NCBI GenBank assembly: GCA_021811105.1
Contig: JAJZPM010000002.1
Coordinates: 186,001-250,000, forward strand
DNA: 64,000 nucleotides
Origin: Nitrospirota bacterium
Lineage (GTDB): Bacteria > Nitrospirota > Thermodesulfovibrionia > Thermodesulfovibrionales > UBA6898
Direction: 5' to 3'
Shown: positions 9,727 to 19,600 of the stretch, piece after piece
Layout: each line of letters begins with the position of its first letter
How positions within the stretch are numbered: the stretch's first letter is position 1
The notes under the pieces: generated by a model
Seen by the model: only the letters and a program-made list of their open reading frames with translations
Databases searched by the model: none
Told to the model about the DNA's origin: nothing
Position numbers and translations under genes: made by a program

Positions 9727-10638
9727 TCACCACCTTTTTCCCAAGAAATCCACAGCCCTACTCACGAGACTTAGGCGCGACCAGGCAGACTTTTTTGTCC
9801 CCTCAAAATATTTCTTAATCTCTTGTAAGCCCACGGTATTTTCTTCTATGGGAATCGGTGATACACGAACGGGATCTGCCGTGATCTTCGTATCAAACAC
9901 GCGCGTGGAGCCGCAATGAGTACCACTTCTATCTGTTCCAATATTGCAAATGAGAGATCTCCCTGGATACAAAGTAAGTCTGCCGCCAAGAAATGCAGAA
10001 GCGTGCCAGCGGATGGCCCAGGAGTCGTTTTTCCCCTTGATCTGATCTTCCAGCATGGACATATAAGGAAAGGCTCCAGAAAAATTAAACATCTCTTCTA
10101 GCCCGCGATTTTTTAACTCCCAAAACAGTTTTGCCCCGTCGGGCTCAAACAGCTCCCATCCTCTCTTCCAAGTCGCCCATCCCCAGCAGTCAGCACCCCT
10201 CAAAAAAAAAGTCTCTGGCAATTTTCCCTTTACCGGATAAATATATCCGTGAACGCTTATCACCTTCTCCTCATTTTCATAAAGATCGAGTGCGTCGTTC
10301 ATAAACTGCAGAAAGAAGGGAGAGGTTACCATGTCATCTTCAAGGACAATGACGCGACCGAATTTGCCCACGACTTCATTAACGCCGCTCACAATTGACC
10401 GCGCCAACCCATAGTTCCAGTCACGTTCTATTATAGTAACCCTTCTGAAACCTGCCGCCTTTCTGACACGCTCGCGTACTGCCAAAACTTTTTCCCTATC
10501 GGATTCACCCTTCCACCCGTCCGAAAAAATAAATAGTTCACTCTTTTCTGATAATTCATTTTTCCGCAAAGAATCAATGGCCTGTAAAGTATGAACAGGT
10601 CTTTTATAAGTAAATAACGCTATTGGGGCTACGTTCAT
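9727..10638 (-). CDS. GT2-like glycosyltransferase (GT-A fold)
   Basis: A 303-aa GT-A enzyme. The N-terminal IALFTYKRPVHTLQAIDSL and FIFSDGWKG form the nucleotide-binding strands, and VIVLEDDMVTSPFFLQF (EDD at 100-102) is the metal-binding DXD equivalent. CWGWATWKRGW around 150 resembles the acceptor-loop segment of this subfamily, which is often annotated only as a glycosyltransferase or sugar transferase. It is separated by 56 bases from the upstream Rossmann methyltransferase-like gene. Donor and acceptor unknown. Confidence 0.78.
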   Translation of the reverse strand: MNVAPIALFTYKRPVHTLQAIDSLRKNELSEKSELFIFSDGWKGESDREKVLAVRERVRKAAGFRRVTIIERDWNYGLARSIVSGVNEVVGKFGRVIVLEDDMVTSPFFLQFMNDALDLYENEEKVISVHGYIYPVKGKLPETFFLRGADCWGWATWKRGWELFEPDGAKLFWELKNRGLEEMFNFSGAFPYMSMLEDQIKGKNDSWAIRWHASAFLGGRLTLYPGRSLICNIGTDRSGTHCGSTRVFDTKITADPVRVSPIPIEENTVGLQEIKKYFEGTKKSAWSRLSLVSRAVDFLGKRW

Positions 10639-10694
10639 CGGCTATCTCTCTTATAATGGATTCCTTTAGTCTCATTCTTAAGATTATTCATTTC

Positions 10695-11345
10695 TCAGAT
10701 GCCTAATATGTTGTTGTCTCTGTAAAAAATCGCCGTCTCATTTTTTGTATTTATGCCGGGGCCCATCCCCACGAATTCAATTTTGCGGAATCCTTTCTCA
10801 CGGAGATAAGTGTATCCTCCCTCATATTGGGGCCGGTCCGAATTGTCCCAAACGATAACGCCACCCGGTTTAAGCGCGCACAAGGAATTTTTTGCGCAAT
10901 TGACGCGGTCGCGGCCGTCTATCACGACGATGTCAAATCTGTTTTCGAACTCGGATATTTTCCGTGAATAGACTCCGCCATATTCCAAATCGCAATGAAA
11001 AAGGATTACGTTGCCTGGTTTGACCGCATTAATCTTCTTATACCACTCTTTGTCGTGCTCGATGGATACAACGGCTTTTACCTTCGACGCCCACCAAAGC
11101 GTGCCGTTCCCGCAGCCATACTCGCAGACAGACATTCCAGGGTCAAGCCTGTTCCGGAGAAATTCGATTGCGGGATATGTCAGCCACGGTAGCGGCATTC
11201 CCTCGGCATCGACCGAAGCCTCCTCCTTGACACTTCTGAACCAGCCATAATCCTTTAGCGGCCCCTCCCGTTTCAGTGAAACAAGCGTAGACAACCCCAT
11301 TATCTTCAAAACAAACCATACCGGGATTTTTAATATCTTAATCAT
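10695..11345 (-). CDS. Rossmann-fold methyltransferase-like protein
   Basis: A 216-aa protein with a class I methyltransferase core: VCEYGCGNGTLWWASK (motif I), VVSIEHDKEWY (acidic end of strand 2), FDIVVIDGRDR and ALKPGGVIVWDNSD. A hydrophobic N-terminal segment (IPVWFVLKIMGLSTLV) suggests membrane association. ATG 11345 is preferred over ATG 11351: AAGG lies 7 bases before the former and only 1 base before the latter, and the former gives a TGATG junction with the flippase stop. Substrate unknown; the family is related to the Methyltransf_24 type. Confidence 0.72.
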   Translation of the reverse strand: MIKILKIPVWFVLKIMGLSTLVSLKREGPLKDYGWFRSVKEEASVDAEGMPLPWLTYPAIEFLRNRLDPGMSVCEYGCGNGTLWWASKVKAVVSIEHDKEWYKKINAVKPGNVILFHCDLEYGGVYSRKISEFENRFDIVVIDGRDRVNCAKNSLCALKPGGVIVWDNSDRPQYEGGYTYLREKGFRKIEFVGMGPGINTKNETAIFYRDNNILGI

Positions 11346-12679
11346 CACCATACCTTAGGATAAATCATCGCCTTCGTAAGCATCCATCCCGTTTTGTACA
11401 TCGGCTTATAGACAAAACAGGCCCCGTGTGCTGCCGCCCAATAAGCAACGCATGAAGCGATGGCCGCTCCCATGCCGCCATAATAGGGAATAAGGAGAAA
11501 GTTCAAAGCCACATTGATCAGGCTCCCCAGAAAAACAGACATCAAATGGATCCTTGTCCAGTTCATCGTCGTAAGAAAAGAACTGCGGGCAACCCCCAGA
11601 TTTACAAACAACCCGGCCCAAATTAGTACTGCGAGCATTGATCCAGCCTTTCTGTAAGCAGGACCGAATAAAATATCCACCACCCACCCCGAGAGAAATG
11701 TCACCGGCACGGCGACCAAATAGGCAACCAGTGCCATCATGTTGTATAGTTTTTGGAGACGCTGATAAAAAAGTTCGTCACTCACATCCTTGGCTTCCAC
11801 GATGCTCGGGAAAAAGGAGGGGACAACGGCCATCGGAATAAAGTACCAAACCTCAGATAGTCGCACTGCCGCCGAATATATGCCTACTTCTCCGTCACCC
11901 ACCATTTGCCCAAGCATTACCTGATCGATTCGTAAGTAGATCATGATAACGATGCCGGAAAAGATAAGCGGCCAGCTATCCCGCAGTAGCGCCTTCGCTG
12001 ATCGCAAACTGGCACGCCAAGAAGTAAGAGAGTTACCATTAGCCTCGTAAACGACTATGAGTCCTAAAGAACCGACGGCTATTTCTGCCAATCCCGCCCA
12101 TGCGAAGGCAATCAGCGGCGCCTTCACGATGATAAGAAAAATTTTTACGATACTGAGGAGTAAGAAAGCGGAATTCCTAGCATAAACCGTGTACTTAGAC
12201 TGGACCTGCGACTGGAACCAGTAATCAATCGCGTCAAATGCCTGAAAAATGGTCCCCACGGCGATGATCCCCACAAGCCATTGTGTCAGCCTGTCGGAAG
12301 GTCGAACGATTATAGCGCCAATCAGAGTGAGCCCGACGGCTGCCATACCCCCCATAAGCTTCAGAACAAATGCAGTGCCCAGCACTTTTTCCTTGCTCGC
12401 CGGATCACGCACGATGTTACGCACCACGATGTCATTGAGCCCCAATGGGGCTACCGCAGAAAACAAGGCGACAAAGGCAACGGAATAATTCAACTGACCA
12501 TACCGAGCCGGTCCGAGGTAACGCGCCACCCATACCCCTACTACAAGACCCACTCCCATACGAACAATCTGATCGGCAAACAAAAAGGCCGTATTGCCTA
12601 TAATTTTCTGCAGGTCGTGACGCCCTTCTAATCTGCGTCTGACAAGACCCCGAAGAAAACTCCACCATGTCTGATTCAT
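11345..12679 (-). CDS. Oligosaccharide flippase (Wzx/MurJ-like, MOP superfamily)
   Basis: A 444-aa polytopic membrane protein with about 12 hydrophobic segments. It would move a lipid-linked oligosaccharide across the inner membrane. The N-terminal NTAFLFADQIVRMGVGLVVGVWVARYLGPARYGQLNYSVAF pattern is characteristic of the polysaccharide-biosynthesis (RfbX/Wzx) family, and LRIDQVMLGQMVGDGEVGIYSAA in the middle is the second family hallmark. It is the first gene of the minus-strand polysaccharide block, with a 314-base gap upstream. No O-antigen ligase or polymerase is present in the window, so the pathway is incomplete here. Confidence 0.88.
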   Translation of the reverse strand: MNQTWWSFLRGLVRRRLEGRHDLQKIIGNTAFLFADQIVRMGVGLVVGVWVARYLGPARYGQLNYSVAFVALFSAVAPLGLNDIVVRNIVRDPASKEKVLGTAFVLKLMGGMAAVGLTLIGAIIVRPSDRLTQWLVGIIAVGTIFQAFDAIDYWFQSQVQSKYTVYARNSAFLLLSIVKIFLIIVKAPLIAFAWAGLAEIAVGSLGLIVVYEANGNSLTSWRASLRSAKALLRDSWPLIFSGIVIMIYLRIDQVMLGQMVGDGEVGIYSAAVRLSEVWYFIPMAVVPSFFPSIVEAKDVSDELFYQRLQKLYNMMALVAYLVAVPVTFLSGWVVDILFGPAYRKAGSMLAVLIWAGLFVNLGVARSSFLTTMNWTRIHLMSVFLGSLINVALNFLLIPYYGGMGAAIASCVAYWAAAHGACFVYKPMYKTGWMLTKAMIYPKVW

Positions 12680-12993
12680 TATGTATGGCCCTCTACGTTT
12701 CCCCCTGGGAAGAAAAAACGAAAAAATATCATGCCGTCTTATCTATGAGTGTGCATTTTGTAGAAAAGGCAAATGATTGTTAAATTCGTCCATTAAGCCT
12801 TTTACCAAATTTAATGCATTAGTCTGTAGCATTTTATTATAGCCTACAAGTGATTATTTCTTCAGCCCTATGAGCATATACATGAAGCAGATCCGAAAAG
12901 GGGTGTAGAAAAGGACGTAGATTCATATTGCTCCTTCTCCTTACCCTCATTATTATGTGTAATCCATTAAAAAAGCCCGGCAGTCGAGGTCCC
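12680..12993. other. Intergenic region upstream of the polysaccharide operon
   Basis: A 314-base AT-rich stretch between the DUF2723 gene and the flippase gene. It should contain the promoter of the polysaccharide operon, but no convincing -35/-10 pair was seen. The DUF2723 end is followed on the minus strand by a run of six T at about 12969-12974 without a clear stem. Short open frames here lack ribosome-binding sites and family resemblance. Confidence 0.4.
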
Positions 12994-14985
12994 TTATCTC
13001 CTCTCCGCGCTGACCGCCGAAATGGTCCTTTCCTCGAGCATCTCAGCGAACTTTCCATAGTCTCGATTCGACTTAAGTCTCCTGGCGATTTCCAGAGCCT
13101 CCTCCTGCCTGCCGTCCCCGACAAGAAAATTCAGGTAAGGCCATAAATATCTTTCAGGATATTGGATAGAAAAAGCCCTTTGGTATAGTTCGTCTCCCAG
13201 CGCTTTCTCCCCGTCTCGTTTTACGAAATCAGCATATACCATCGTGTTCATGGCGTAACCCGTCAGCAATTCCTGCACCAGAAAGTCATCCGCTGGGAAA
13301 ACCGTCTCGGCGTCTTCATATGCCATTTTTACATAGTTCGCCTTGAAGGCAGCCCGCAATGTCCTCTTGAAACGTTCAATATCGGCGCGACCGGTATTAC
13401 AGGGGTAGAGACCAACAGAAAAAATATAGGGATAATAGCAATATTTTTTTGAAACCGTCTCGGTCATTCCAAAGGGATTGTTCGAAAAAAGCTTGCCCCT
13501 GTTCGCAAACTCGGCGTTAATTTCTTTCACGGAACTCCTTGCCCCTTTATAAAAAAAAGGGTAAAGGCCTGCGTACTTCCATCCGGGTGAACTCTCCATG
13601 CCGTAAATATCCTTCCTCCCCGACGTGTCGATCACCAGAACGTCCTCCCTATATCTCTCGACGGCCCTCATGTAAAAGGTAACAAACATAGCATTGTCGT
13701 GGTAGTTGAAGAGCAGGCTGTTTACGGGTAACGCCAGAAGCATGTCCTTTCCGAAGTCGTACGCGATCGGGGCCTTGTCAGCGTCAGTCGTCTTATATGA
13801 ATAAGGGAGCAACGCAAAGGGCAGTGCAAGAAGGGCATAGGATGCAGCCTTGGGAAGAATTTTGTACGGCAATTTCTTTATAAGCGCTAGTACCGATGAA
13901 AATCCTACGGCCACCAAACAATAAAGGATAGGGACCGAAGGGAGAAAATATACCGACATCACCTCGAAGTCCTCCCTCGTGAGGTCCTTTACAGCCCAGA
14001 CCATTTTCGCCAGCACTCCGAACCAGATAATGAAGGCGAAGAGAAAATACAAAAGTACTGCACGTTTTTTCCGCAGGCCTACGATTCCAGCCAGAAGAAA
14101 CAGGAAGACCGGTCTCGTGCTCGTAAATACAATATACTGCAGACTATTCTTGAATGCATAATACCATGGTTTTCCGAATGTGAAGGCATGGGCAATCGTA
14201 CCGGGAGTCGAAGACACCTTATAGTCGAGCCGCAAGAGGACCCTCAGAAAGTCCTCCCAGGAACCGCCGAAGGAATAGACGATCAGTCCTCCCGAACGGA
14301 CCATCGCAAGGGACCTCAGATAGATCAACGAATTTACCGAAAAACCGGCAAGAAGAGTAAGCACCGCGAAGGGCAGCCATTTCAGGCGTAATTCCTTCCA
14401 GCGCACCGCTATCGGGAACAACAGGATGGGGCACATGAAGCCGATCGTATGCTGGTTCCCCATGCCCAAGCCGATTACGAACAATCCGGTCAGGCCGTTT
14501 TTCAGAATGCTTCCCCCGTCAAGCATTCTCAGCCCCAGGTAAAATACTGCTATGCCGAGGAAACTGTTGAGCGTATAAGCCTCCGCCTTAAGCGATTCGG
14601 GGAAAAATAACGGTGATATGCCGCAGATAAGAGCTGACGACCAGGAAGCGTAAGGGTCTTCAGTAAGTTCCATCGAGAGTCTGTATACCAATAGGCATGC
14701 GAGTGTCCCGGAGATAGCGCTTACGAGGTTCACCCTCATCGCCACGTTTCCGACGGGCAGAAAAGTCATGAGTTTGCCTAAAAGAACAAAAAGCGGGTAG
14801 CCGGGGGGATGCGTGGTGCCTATAGAAAAAGAGGCTGCGGCAAAGAGGCTGCTGTCCCCCACATATATCGACGGGCACAGGCCGAAAAGGTAAATCAGGA
14901 AGATTGTGATCACCAGGAGGGACTCATTGGTCATTGAAGGCCGACACGCTGCGTGGAAGGAAGAAAAAAAACTTCTTATTTTCAA
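12994..14985 (-). CDS. DUF2723 membrane protein (PMT-like glycosyltransferase)
   Basis: A 663-aa membrane protein of the DUF2723 family, related to GT-C protein O-mannosyltransferases. The early loop IYVGDSSLFAAASFSIGTTHPPGYPLF (about residues 39-65), with its Asp and HPPGYP, matches the family signature near the catalytic acidic residue. About 10-11 hydrophobic segments fill residues 20-400, followed by a soluble C-terminal region with TPR-like helices near the end. The gene starts 13 bases after the stop of a type IV pilin, so it is almost certainly co-transcribed with the pilins. A role in pilin glycosylation is an inference from that position. An internal ATG at residue 18 is an alternative start. 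Confidence 0.8.
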   Translation of the reverse strand: MKIRSFFSSFHAACRPSMTNESLLVITIFLIYLFGLCPSIYVGDSSLFAAASFSIGTTHPPGYPLFVLLGKLMTFLPVGNVAMRVNLVSAISGTLACLLVYRLSMELTEDPYASWSSALICGISPLFFPESLKAEAYTLNSFLGIAVFYLGLRMLDGGSILKNGLTGLFVIGLGMGNQHTIGFMCPILLFPIAVRWKELRLKWLPFAVLTLLAGFSVNSLIYLRSLAMVRSGGLIVYSFGGSWEDFLRVLLRLDYKVSSTPGTIAHAFTFGKPWYYAFKNSLQYIVFTSTRPVFLFLLAGIVGLRKKRAVLLYFLFAFIIWFGVLAKMVWAVKDLTREDFEVMSVYFLPSVPILYCLVAVGFSSVLALIKKLPYKILPKAASYALLALPFALLPYSYKTTDADKAPIAYDFGKDMLLALPVNSLLFNYHDNAMFVTFYMRAVERYREDVLVIDTSGRKDIYGMESSPGWKYAGLYPFFYKGARSSVKEINAEFANRGKLFSNNPFGMTETVSKKYCYYPYIFSVGLYPCNTGRADIERFKRTLRAAFKANYVKMAYEDAETVFPADDFLVQELLTGYAMNTMVYADFVKRDGEKALGDELYQRAFSIQYPERYLWPYLNFLVGDGRQEEALEIARRLKSNRDYGKFAEMLEERTISAVSAERR

Positions 14986-14998
14986 TGAAATTAACCGG

Positions 14999-15508
14999 TC
15001 AATCGGACGAAATTATCTTTCTATAAATGAAGTTGTTCCCTCCGTCAAAAACCGACATGTCAATAGCCCGAATCATAAAGTCATCGGACGGAATCGCCGA
15101 CAGCGCAATCTGGCCGGGGAGATGAGCTCCTCCCACCGAAGCGTCAAACCATTGTTCTCCTCCCCACGGCGATTTTTCCGCTTTGTTCCTCGCAGAGACA
15201 AAGGTAGAGACGACCCCCGCATTGGCAAGTGAATTGTTGTTCCAGGGACCGACCTCGCCGTCCCAGTTTGTGTCAACCTCCAGAAGAACTCCCTGCGGCG
15301 TCCCGGACTTCTTTGCCGCATTGAGCCATCCCTGGAGTTCGGGCTCGGCAGCGGTGGCGGTCCTTTGGACCGTACCCTTACGCGCCCTGTCCTGCATACC
15401 TATATAGCCCGGGATAGCGATGGCGGCAAGGATGCCGATGATCGCCACAACGATCAGAAGTTCGATAAGGGTAAAACCTTTCCTGTTGTGAATAAATCCT
15501 GTTTTCAT
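14999..15508 (-). CDS. Type IV pilin-like protein (copy 2)
   Basis: A 169-aa prepilin with a short basic leader and the class III signal: RKGFTLIELLIVVAIIGILA, cleaved after the Gly before Phe, with Glu at +5. The hydrophobic helix forms the pilus core, and AIAIPGYIGMQDRARKG continues the alpha-1 spine. The soluble domain is very similar to the upstream paralog at 15594-16100 (shared SGTPQG, LEVDTNWDGEVGP, NAGVVSTFVSARN, PWGG and LSAIP segments), so the pair arose by tandem duplication. ATG 15508 is chosen because the longer open frame would add an unrelated 57-residue extension and read through the hairpin. The family could be major pilin or GspG-like pseudopilin; no Cys pair is seen. Confidence 0.85.
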   Translation of the reverse strand: MKTGFIHNRKGFTLIELLIVVAIIGILAAIAIPGYIGMQDRARKGTVQRTATAAEPELQGWLNAAKKSGTPQGVLLEVDTNWDGEVGPWNNNSLANAGVVSTFVSARNKAEKSPWGGEQWFDASVGGAHLPGQIALSAIPSDDFMIRAIDMSVFDGGNNFIYRKIISSD

Positions 15509-15536
15509 CCCTCTCTCAAAATACACGCTTGAATTT

Positions 15537-15575
15537 GCAAGGGGCGGATATCGTATACCGATATCCGCCCCTTGC
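15537..15575 (-). promoter_or_regulatory. Perfect 17-bp hairpin between the two pilin genes
   Basis: Left arm GCAAGGGGCGGATATCG (15537-15553), loop TATAC, perfectly complementary right arm 15559-15575. It lies between the pilin stop at 15594 and the next pilin start at 15508. No U-run follows on the minus strand, so it looks like a processing, stabilising or partial attenuation element rather than a full terminator. Confidence 0.7.
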
Positions 15576-15593
15576 TGTCCCCGGTTTCCCGGA

Positions 15594-16100
15594 TTAATCA
15601 GCAGAAATGATTTTGCTGTACAGGAAGTTGCTTTTGCCGTCATACACCGACATGCTGATAGAGCGGATCGTATTGTCATCAGCGGGTATCGCCGAGAGAC
15701 TGATCTGTCCCGCTCCAGGTGTCGCTGATTTTAGCCAGAGGTTTCCGCCCCATGGTGATTTGTCGCCGTTGTTCCTTGCGGCGACAAAGGTGTTAACAAC
15801 CCCCGCATTGGCAAGCGCATCATTGTTCATAGGACCGACTGCGCCGTCCCAATCTGTGTCAACCTCCTGGAGAGCTCCCTGAGGCGTCCCTGATTTCTTT
15901 GCTGCTGTCATCCACGCCTGAAGTTCAGGCTCGGACGAGGTCGCAGTCCTCTGGATCGCGCCTTTTCTGCCCCTTTCCTGCATGCCGATGTAGCCCGGGA
16001 TGGCGATAGCAGCAAGGATACCGATGATTGCGACAACAATCAGAAGCTCGATAAGGGTAAAACCTTTTTGCTCCTTAAGATTATTGACTGCCTTGTACAT
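15594..16100 (-). CDS. Type IV pilin-like protein (copy 1)
   Basis: A 168-aa prepilin: leader MYKAVNNLKEQKG, then FTLIELLIVVAIIGILAAIA with Glu+5, the substrate of PilD-type prepilin peptidase. The soluble domain (TSSEPELQAWMTAAKKSGTPQG in pieces, VDTDWDGAVGP, NAGVVNTFVAARN) closely matches copy 2. It is the promoter-proximal copy and has a strong ribosome-binding site, AAAGGAGG, 7 bases before ATG 16100. A sigma-54-like promoter lies about 110 bases upstream. The downstream hairpin suggests higher expression of this copy than of copy 2 and DUF2723. Other pilus assembly genes are not in the window. Confidence 0.88.
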   Translation of the reverse strand: MYKAVNNLKEQKGFTLIELLIVVAIIGILAAIAIPGYIGMQERGRKGAIQRTATSSEPELQAWMTAAKKSGTPQGALQEVDTDWDGAVGPMNNDALANAGVVNTFVAARNNGDKSPWGGNLWLKSATPGAGQISLSAIPADDNTIRSISMSVYDGKSNFLYSKIISAD

Positions 16101-16211
16101 AATCAAACCTCCTTTTTGATTGTTACGACCAAAGGTCGATAAATACCCCGCCAAAAGTACCCTGAATTATCACCTCCTCAAAATAATTGAAGAAACCTAT
16201 GATGTTACAAA

Positions 16212-16227
16212 AGCACTTTTTATGCCA
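16212..16227 (-). promoter_or_regulatory. Candidate sigma-54 promoter of the pilin operon
   Basis: On the minus strand this reads TGGCATAAAAAGTGCT, with GG and GC separated by exactly 10 bases, as in -24/-12 elements (consensus TGGCAC-N5-TTGC). It lies 112 bases upstream of the first pilin start. Pilin genes are commonly sigma-54 dependent. Assigned by eye. Confidence 0.5.
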
Positions 16228-16365
16228 GATTCTCATCTCTTAAACTACATGAATTATCGAACATAAAATATTCCTTAAAGACGATAAAAGTCAAGATGGA
16301 TGACATTATTTGTCATAATAGCAGGGGAGATGGCGCATATTGGCGTACCAAGCCGCCTTTGCCGT

Positions 16366-16508
16366 TATCATTATTAACCCGGCAATTAAATATCGTCATG
16401 CCCGAGTTCCTTTGTCGGGCATCCAGGGTCTCTGTTCTTTCTGGATTCCCGCCTAAAGACTGCGGGAATGATAATTACGGAATTTTGTTGCCGGAGTAAT
16501 AAATGATA
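16366..16508. repeat. Degenerate palindromic element (MITE/REP-like)
   Basis: Imperfect outer inverted repeats TATCATTATTAACCCGGCAA (16366 on) and its rough complement ending at 16508 enclose two smaller inverted repeats: ATGCCCGA/TCGGGCAT (16398-16422) and ATTCCCGC/GCGGGAAT (about 16445-16470). The inner segment 16441-16471 matches, inverted and with about 3 differences in 31 bases, the core of the MITE at 34663-34772. It occupies most of the 500-base gap between the pilin and activase genes; no gene was seen in that gap. Confidence 0.55.
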
Positions 16509-16553
16509 TTGCCGGTTGAAACGGCAACTATGGAATACAAGAAGAGAAATCTG

Positions 16554-16562
16554 TGGTATAAT
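16554..16562 (+). promoter_or_regulatory. Extended -10 promoter of the activase gene
   Basis: TGGTATAAT: a perfect TATAAT at 16557-16562 with the extended TG one base upstream. No good -35 is present, as is usual for extended -10 promoters. A transcript would begin near 16569, leaving about 32 bases before ATG 16601. A second TATAAT at 16590-16595 is too close to the start unless the mRNA is leaderless. Confidence 0.5.
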
Positions 16563-16600
16563 TTTCCAAAAATTAAAATGTACTTTCTCTATAATATAAG

Positions 16601-19600
16601 ATGAATTTTATCGGCCTCGATGCAGGATCAGTGAGTGTCAAGCTTGTTTCCCTCGATAATGGTGGTAACAGGCTTCATAGCGTATATCAGAGACATAAGG
16701 GACAGCCCCTTACCGTAGCACTTCAACTTCTGAAAGAAGTGTTGGGCGTTAAGAGTGAGGAGTCAGGAGTCACCCCTCACTTCTCACTTTCACTTACCGG
16801 GTCGGCGGGCAGGCTTATTGGGTCTGTGCTCGGCCTTGAACCTGTCAACGAAGTTGTAGCATATGCGTATGCCACGCGCAGGCTCTATCCCCGGATAAGG
16901 ACCATCATCGAGCTTGGTGGCGAGGACTCGAAGCTCATTATGCTCGGAGAGGGTTCCGGCGCCGCCAAAGATTTCTCGATGAACTCGGTATGCGCGGCCG
17001 GCACCGGCTCATTCCTGGACCAGCAGGCCGAAAGGCTGAGGCTTTCGATAGAAGAATTCAGCGAATTATGCCTCAAATCGAAGAATCCCCCCCGCATCGC
17101 AGGAAGATGCAGCGTCTTTGCAAAGTCCGACATGATCCATCTTCAGCAGATCGCCAGCCCAATGGAAGATATCGTTGCAGGGCTCTGCTTTGCTGTTGCC
17201 CGGAACTTTAAAGGTTCGATTGCGCGCGGCAGGGAGATAAAATCTCCTGTCTCTTTCCAGGGCGGGGTGGCGGCAAACGCCGGGATGGTCAGGGCATTTA
17301 GAGAAATCTTCTGCCTCGATGAACTCTTTGTTCCGGAAGAGCATGCCCTCATGGGCGCCTTCGGAGCGGCAATGAAGAACCTCGATTCAGGGGCGAAACA
17401 GACGTTCGACCTGAAGAAACTGGAGGACTTCATCAGTTCGGCAAGGCCTGCGGAAAAAGGTCACCGTCCACTCATCGGAGAGGGGGACCGGTTCTCTGAA
17501 AGACACCTCAAAGACAGTGAGGAGATAGGAGTGAGGAGTAAGGAGTCACCCCCCCCACGCCTCTCGCCTCACACTTCACGTGTGAAAGCCTATCTCGGTA
17601 TCGATATAGGTTCGATAAGCACGAATCTTGCCGTCATCGATGAAGACTGCAGACTGCTCGCAAAGCGTTATCTCATGACAGCAGGCAGGCCTATCGAGGC
17701 GGTCAAACAGGGGCTCGAGGAAATTGGCCGGGAGATCGGCGACATAGTCGAGATCGTAGGCGTCGGCACGACAGGCTCGGGCAGATACATGATCGCGGAT
17801 TACGTAGGCGCGGACATTGTAAAGAATGAGATCACGGCGCAGGCGACCGCAGCAGCATTCATTGATAAGGAAGTAGACACGATCTTCGAGATAGGCGGCC
17901 AGGATTCGAAATATATTTCGCTGAGGGACGGCGTGATCGCCGATTTCGAGATGAACAAGGCATGCGCAGCCGGCACCGGCTCCTTCCTCGAAGAACAGGC
18001 CGAGAAGCTGAGCATCCCGATAAAACTCGAATTCCAGAAGCTTGCCCTGAAGTCGGGAAATCCCTGCAGGCTCGGAGAGCGCTGCACGGTCTTTATGGAA
18101 AATTCCCTGATGTCAAACCTGCAGCGGGGCGCCGGAAGAGAAGACCTCCTGGCGGGACTTGCGTATTCGATCGTGCAGAATTACATAAACCGCGTAGTCG
18201 GCAAGCGGCCGATCGGGCGGAAGATATTCTTCCAGGGTGGGGTGGCCTTCAACAAATCGGTCGTCGCCGCCTTTGAAAAGTATCTGGGTATGGAGATAAC
18301 CGTTCCGCCCAACCACGACGTCACAGGTGCGATCGGAATGGCTCTGATCGCAAAAAAACAGAGGGAAGACAAGAAAGAGGTAAGGAGTAAGGAGTCAGGG
18401 GTCAGGGCTAAGCACCCCCTCACCAGCTTTAAGGGCTTTGAGTTGTCGAAAAGACCTTATGAGATATCTTCCTTCGAGTGCAAGGGGTGCCCGAATGTCT
18501 GCGAGATCAACAGGGTGAAGGTTGAGGGCGAAAAGGGATATCTCTTCTACGGCGGAAGGTGCGAGAAGTATGACGTGAAGAAGAACAGGCAGGAGAACAA
18601 CCTTCCCGACCTATTCGCGCTCCGGGAAGACCTCCTCTGGAAGGCACACCTCAACTACAGTGAACAGTTCAAAGTGAAGAGTGAAAAGGCAGAGGATGAA
18701 GACCACGCACCTCACACCTCGCGCCTCGCGCCTCAAACTGTTCGCTCTTCACGTCCCAAGATCGGTATCCCTTACGTCTTTTACTTCCATGATTTTCTCC
18801 CGTTCTGGTCGACATTACTGTGGGAACTCGGATTTGAGGTCGAGGTCTCGGGGAAAACAAACAGAAAGATCGTCGACCTGGGGCTCGAGTCGGTGCTCTC
18901 GGAGACCTGCTTCCCGGTAAAGACCGCGCACGGCCACATCAAGCACCTGATCGACAACGGCGTGGACACGATCTTTATGCCGAGCTTCGTGAACCTGAAC
19001 CTTCCCGACGACACCTTCGAAAGGGGATTCGCATGCCCTTATACCCAGACTATCCCTTACTCCGCCAGGGTCGCCTTTGAAAATGGAAAGTTCCTGACAC
19101 CGGTCATCGACCTCAGCAGGGGAGACGAATTCATTAAAAAGGAATTGAAAAAAGTTTTCGGGGCTTTCGGCGTCAAGGCTTCTGAAATCTCGCGGGCCTA
19201 TGACATCGCCCGCGGTGCCCAGGAAGCATTTCTGACAGAGATCAGGGATGAGGGCAAGAGACTCCTCTCGGCATTGAAGGAAAGAACTGTGGTGATAGTC
19301 GGGCGGGCCTACAATTCGTTCGACAAGGGAATGAACCTCAATATTCCACGGAAATTGGCCGACCTTGGCGTGATGGCGGTCCCGATGGACTTTCTGCCGA
19401 TGGAACCTTCCAGTATCGACAGGGACTGGCCGAACATGTACTGGCGGGCCGGTCAGCGGATACTCAGCGCGGCGAGGCTCGCCAGGGCAAACCCTCTGCT
19501 CTATGCGGTGTACATAGGAAATTTTTCCTGCGGCCCTGACTCTTTCATCATCAAGTTCTTTGAGGAAGAGATGTCCGGGAAGCCCTACCTTCACCTTGAA

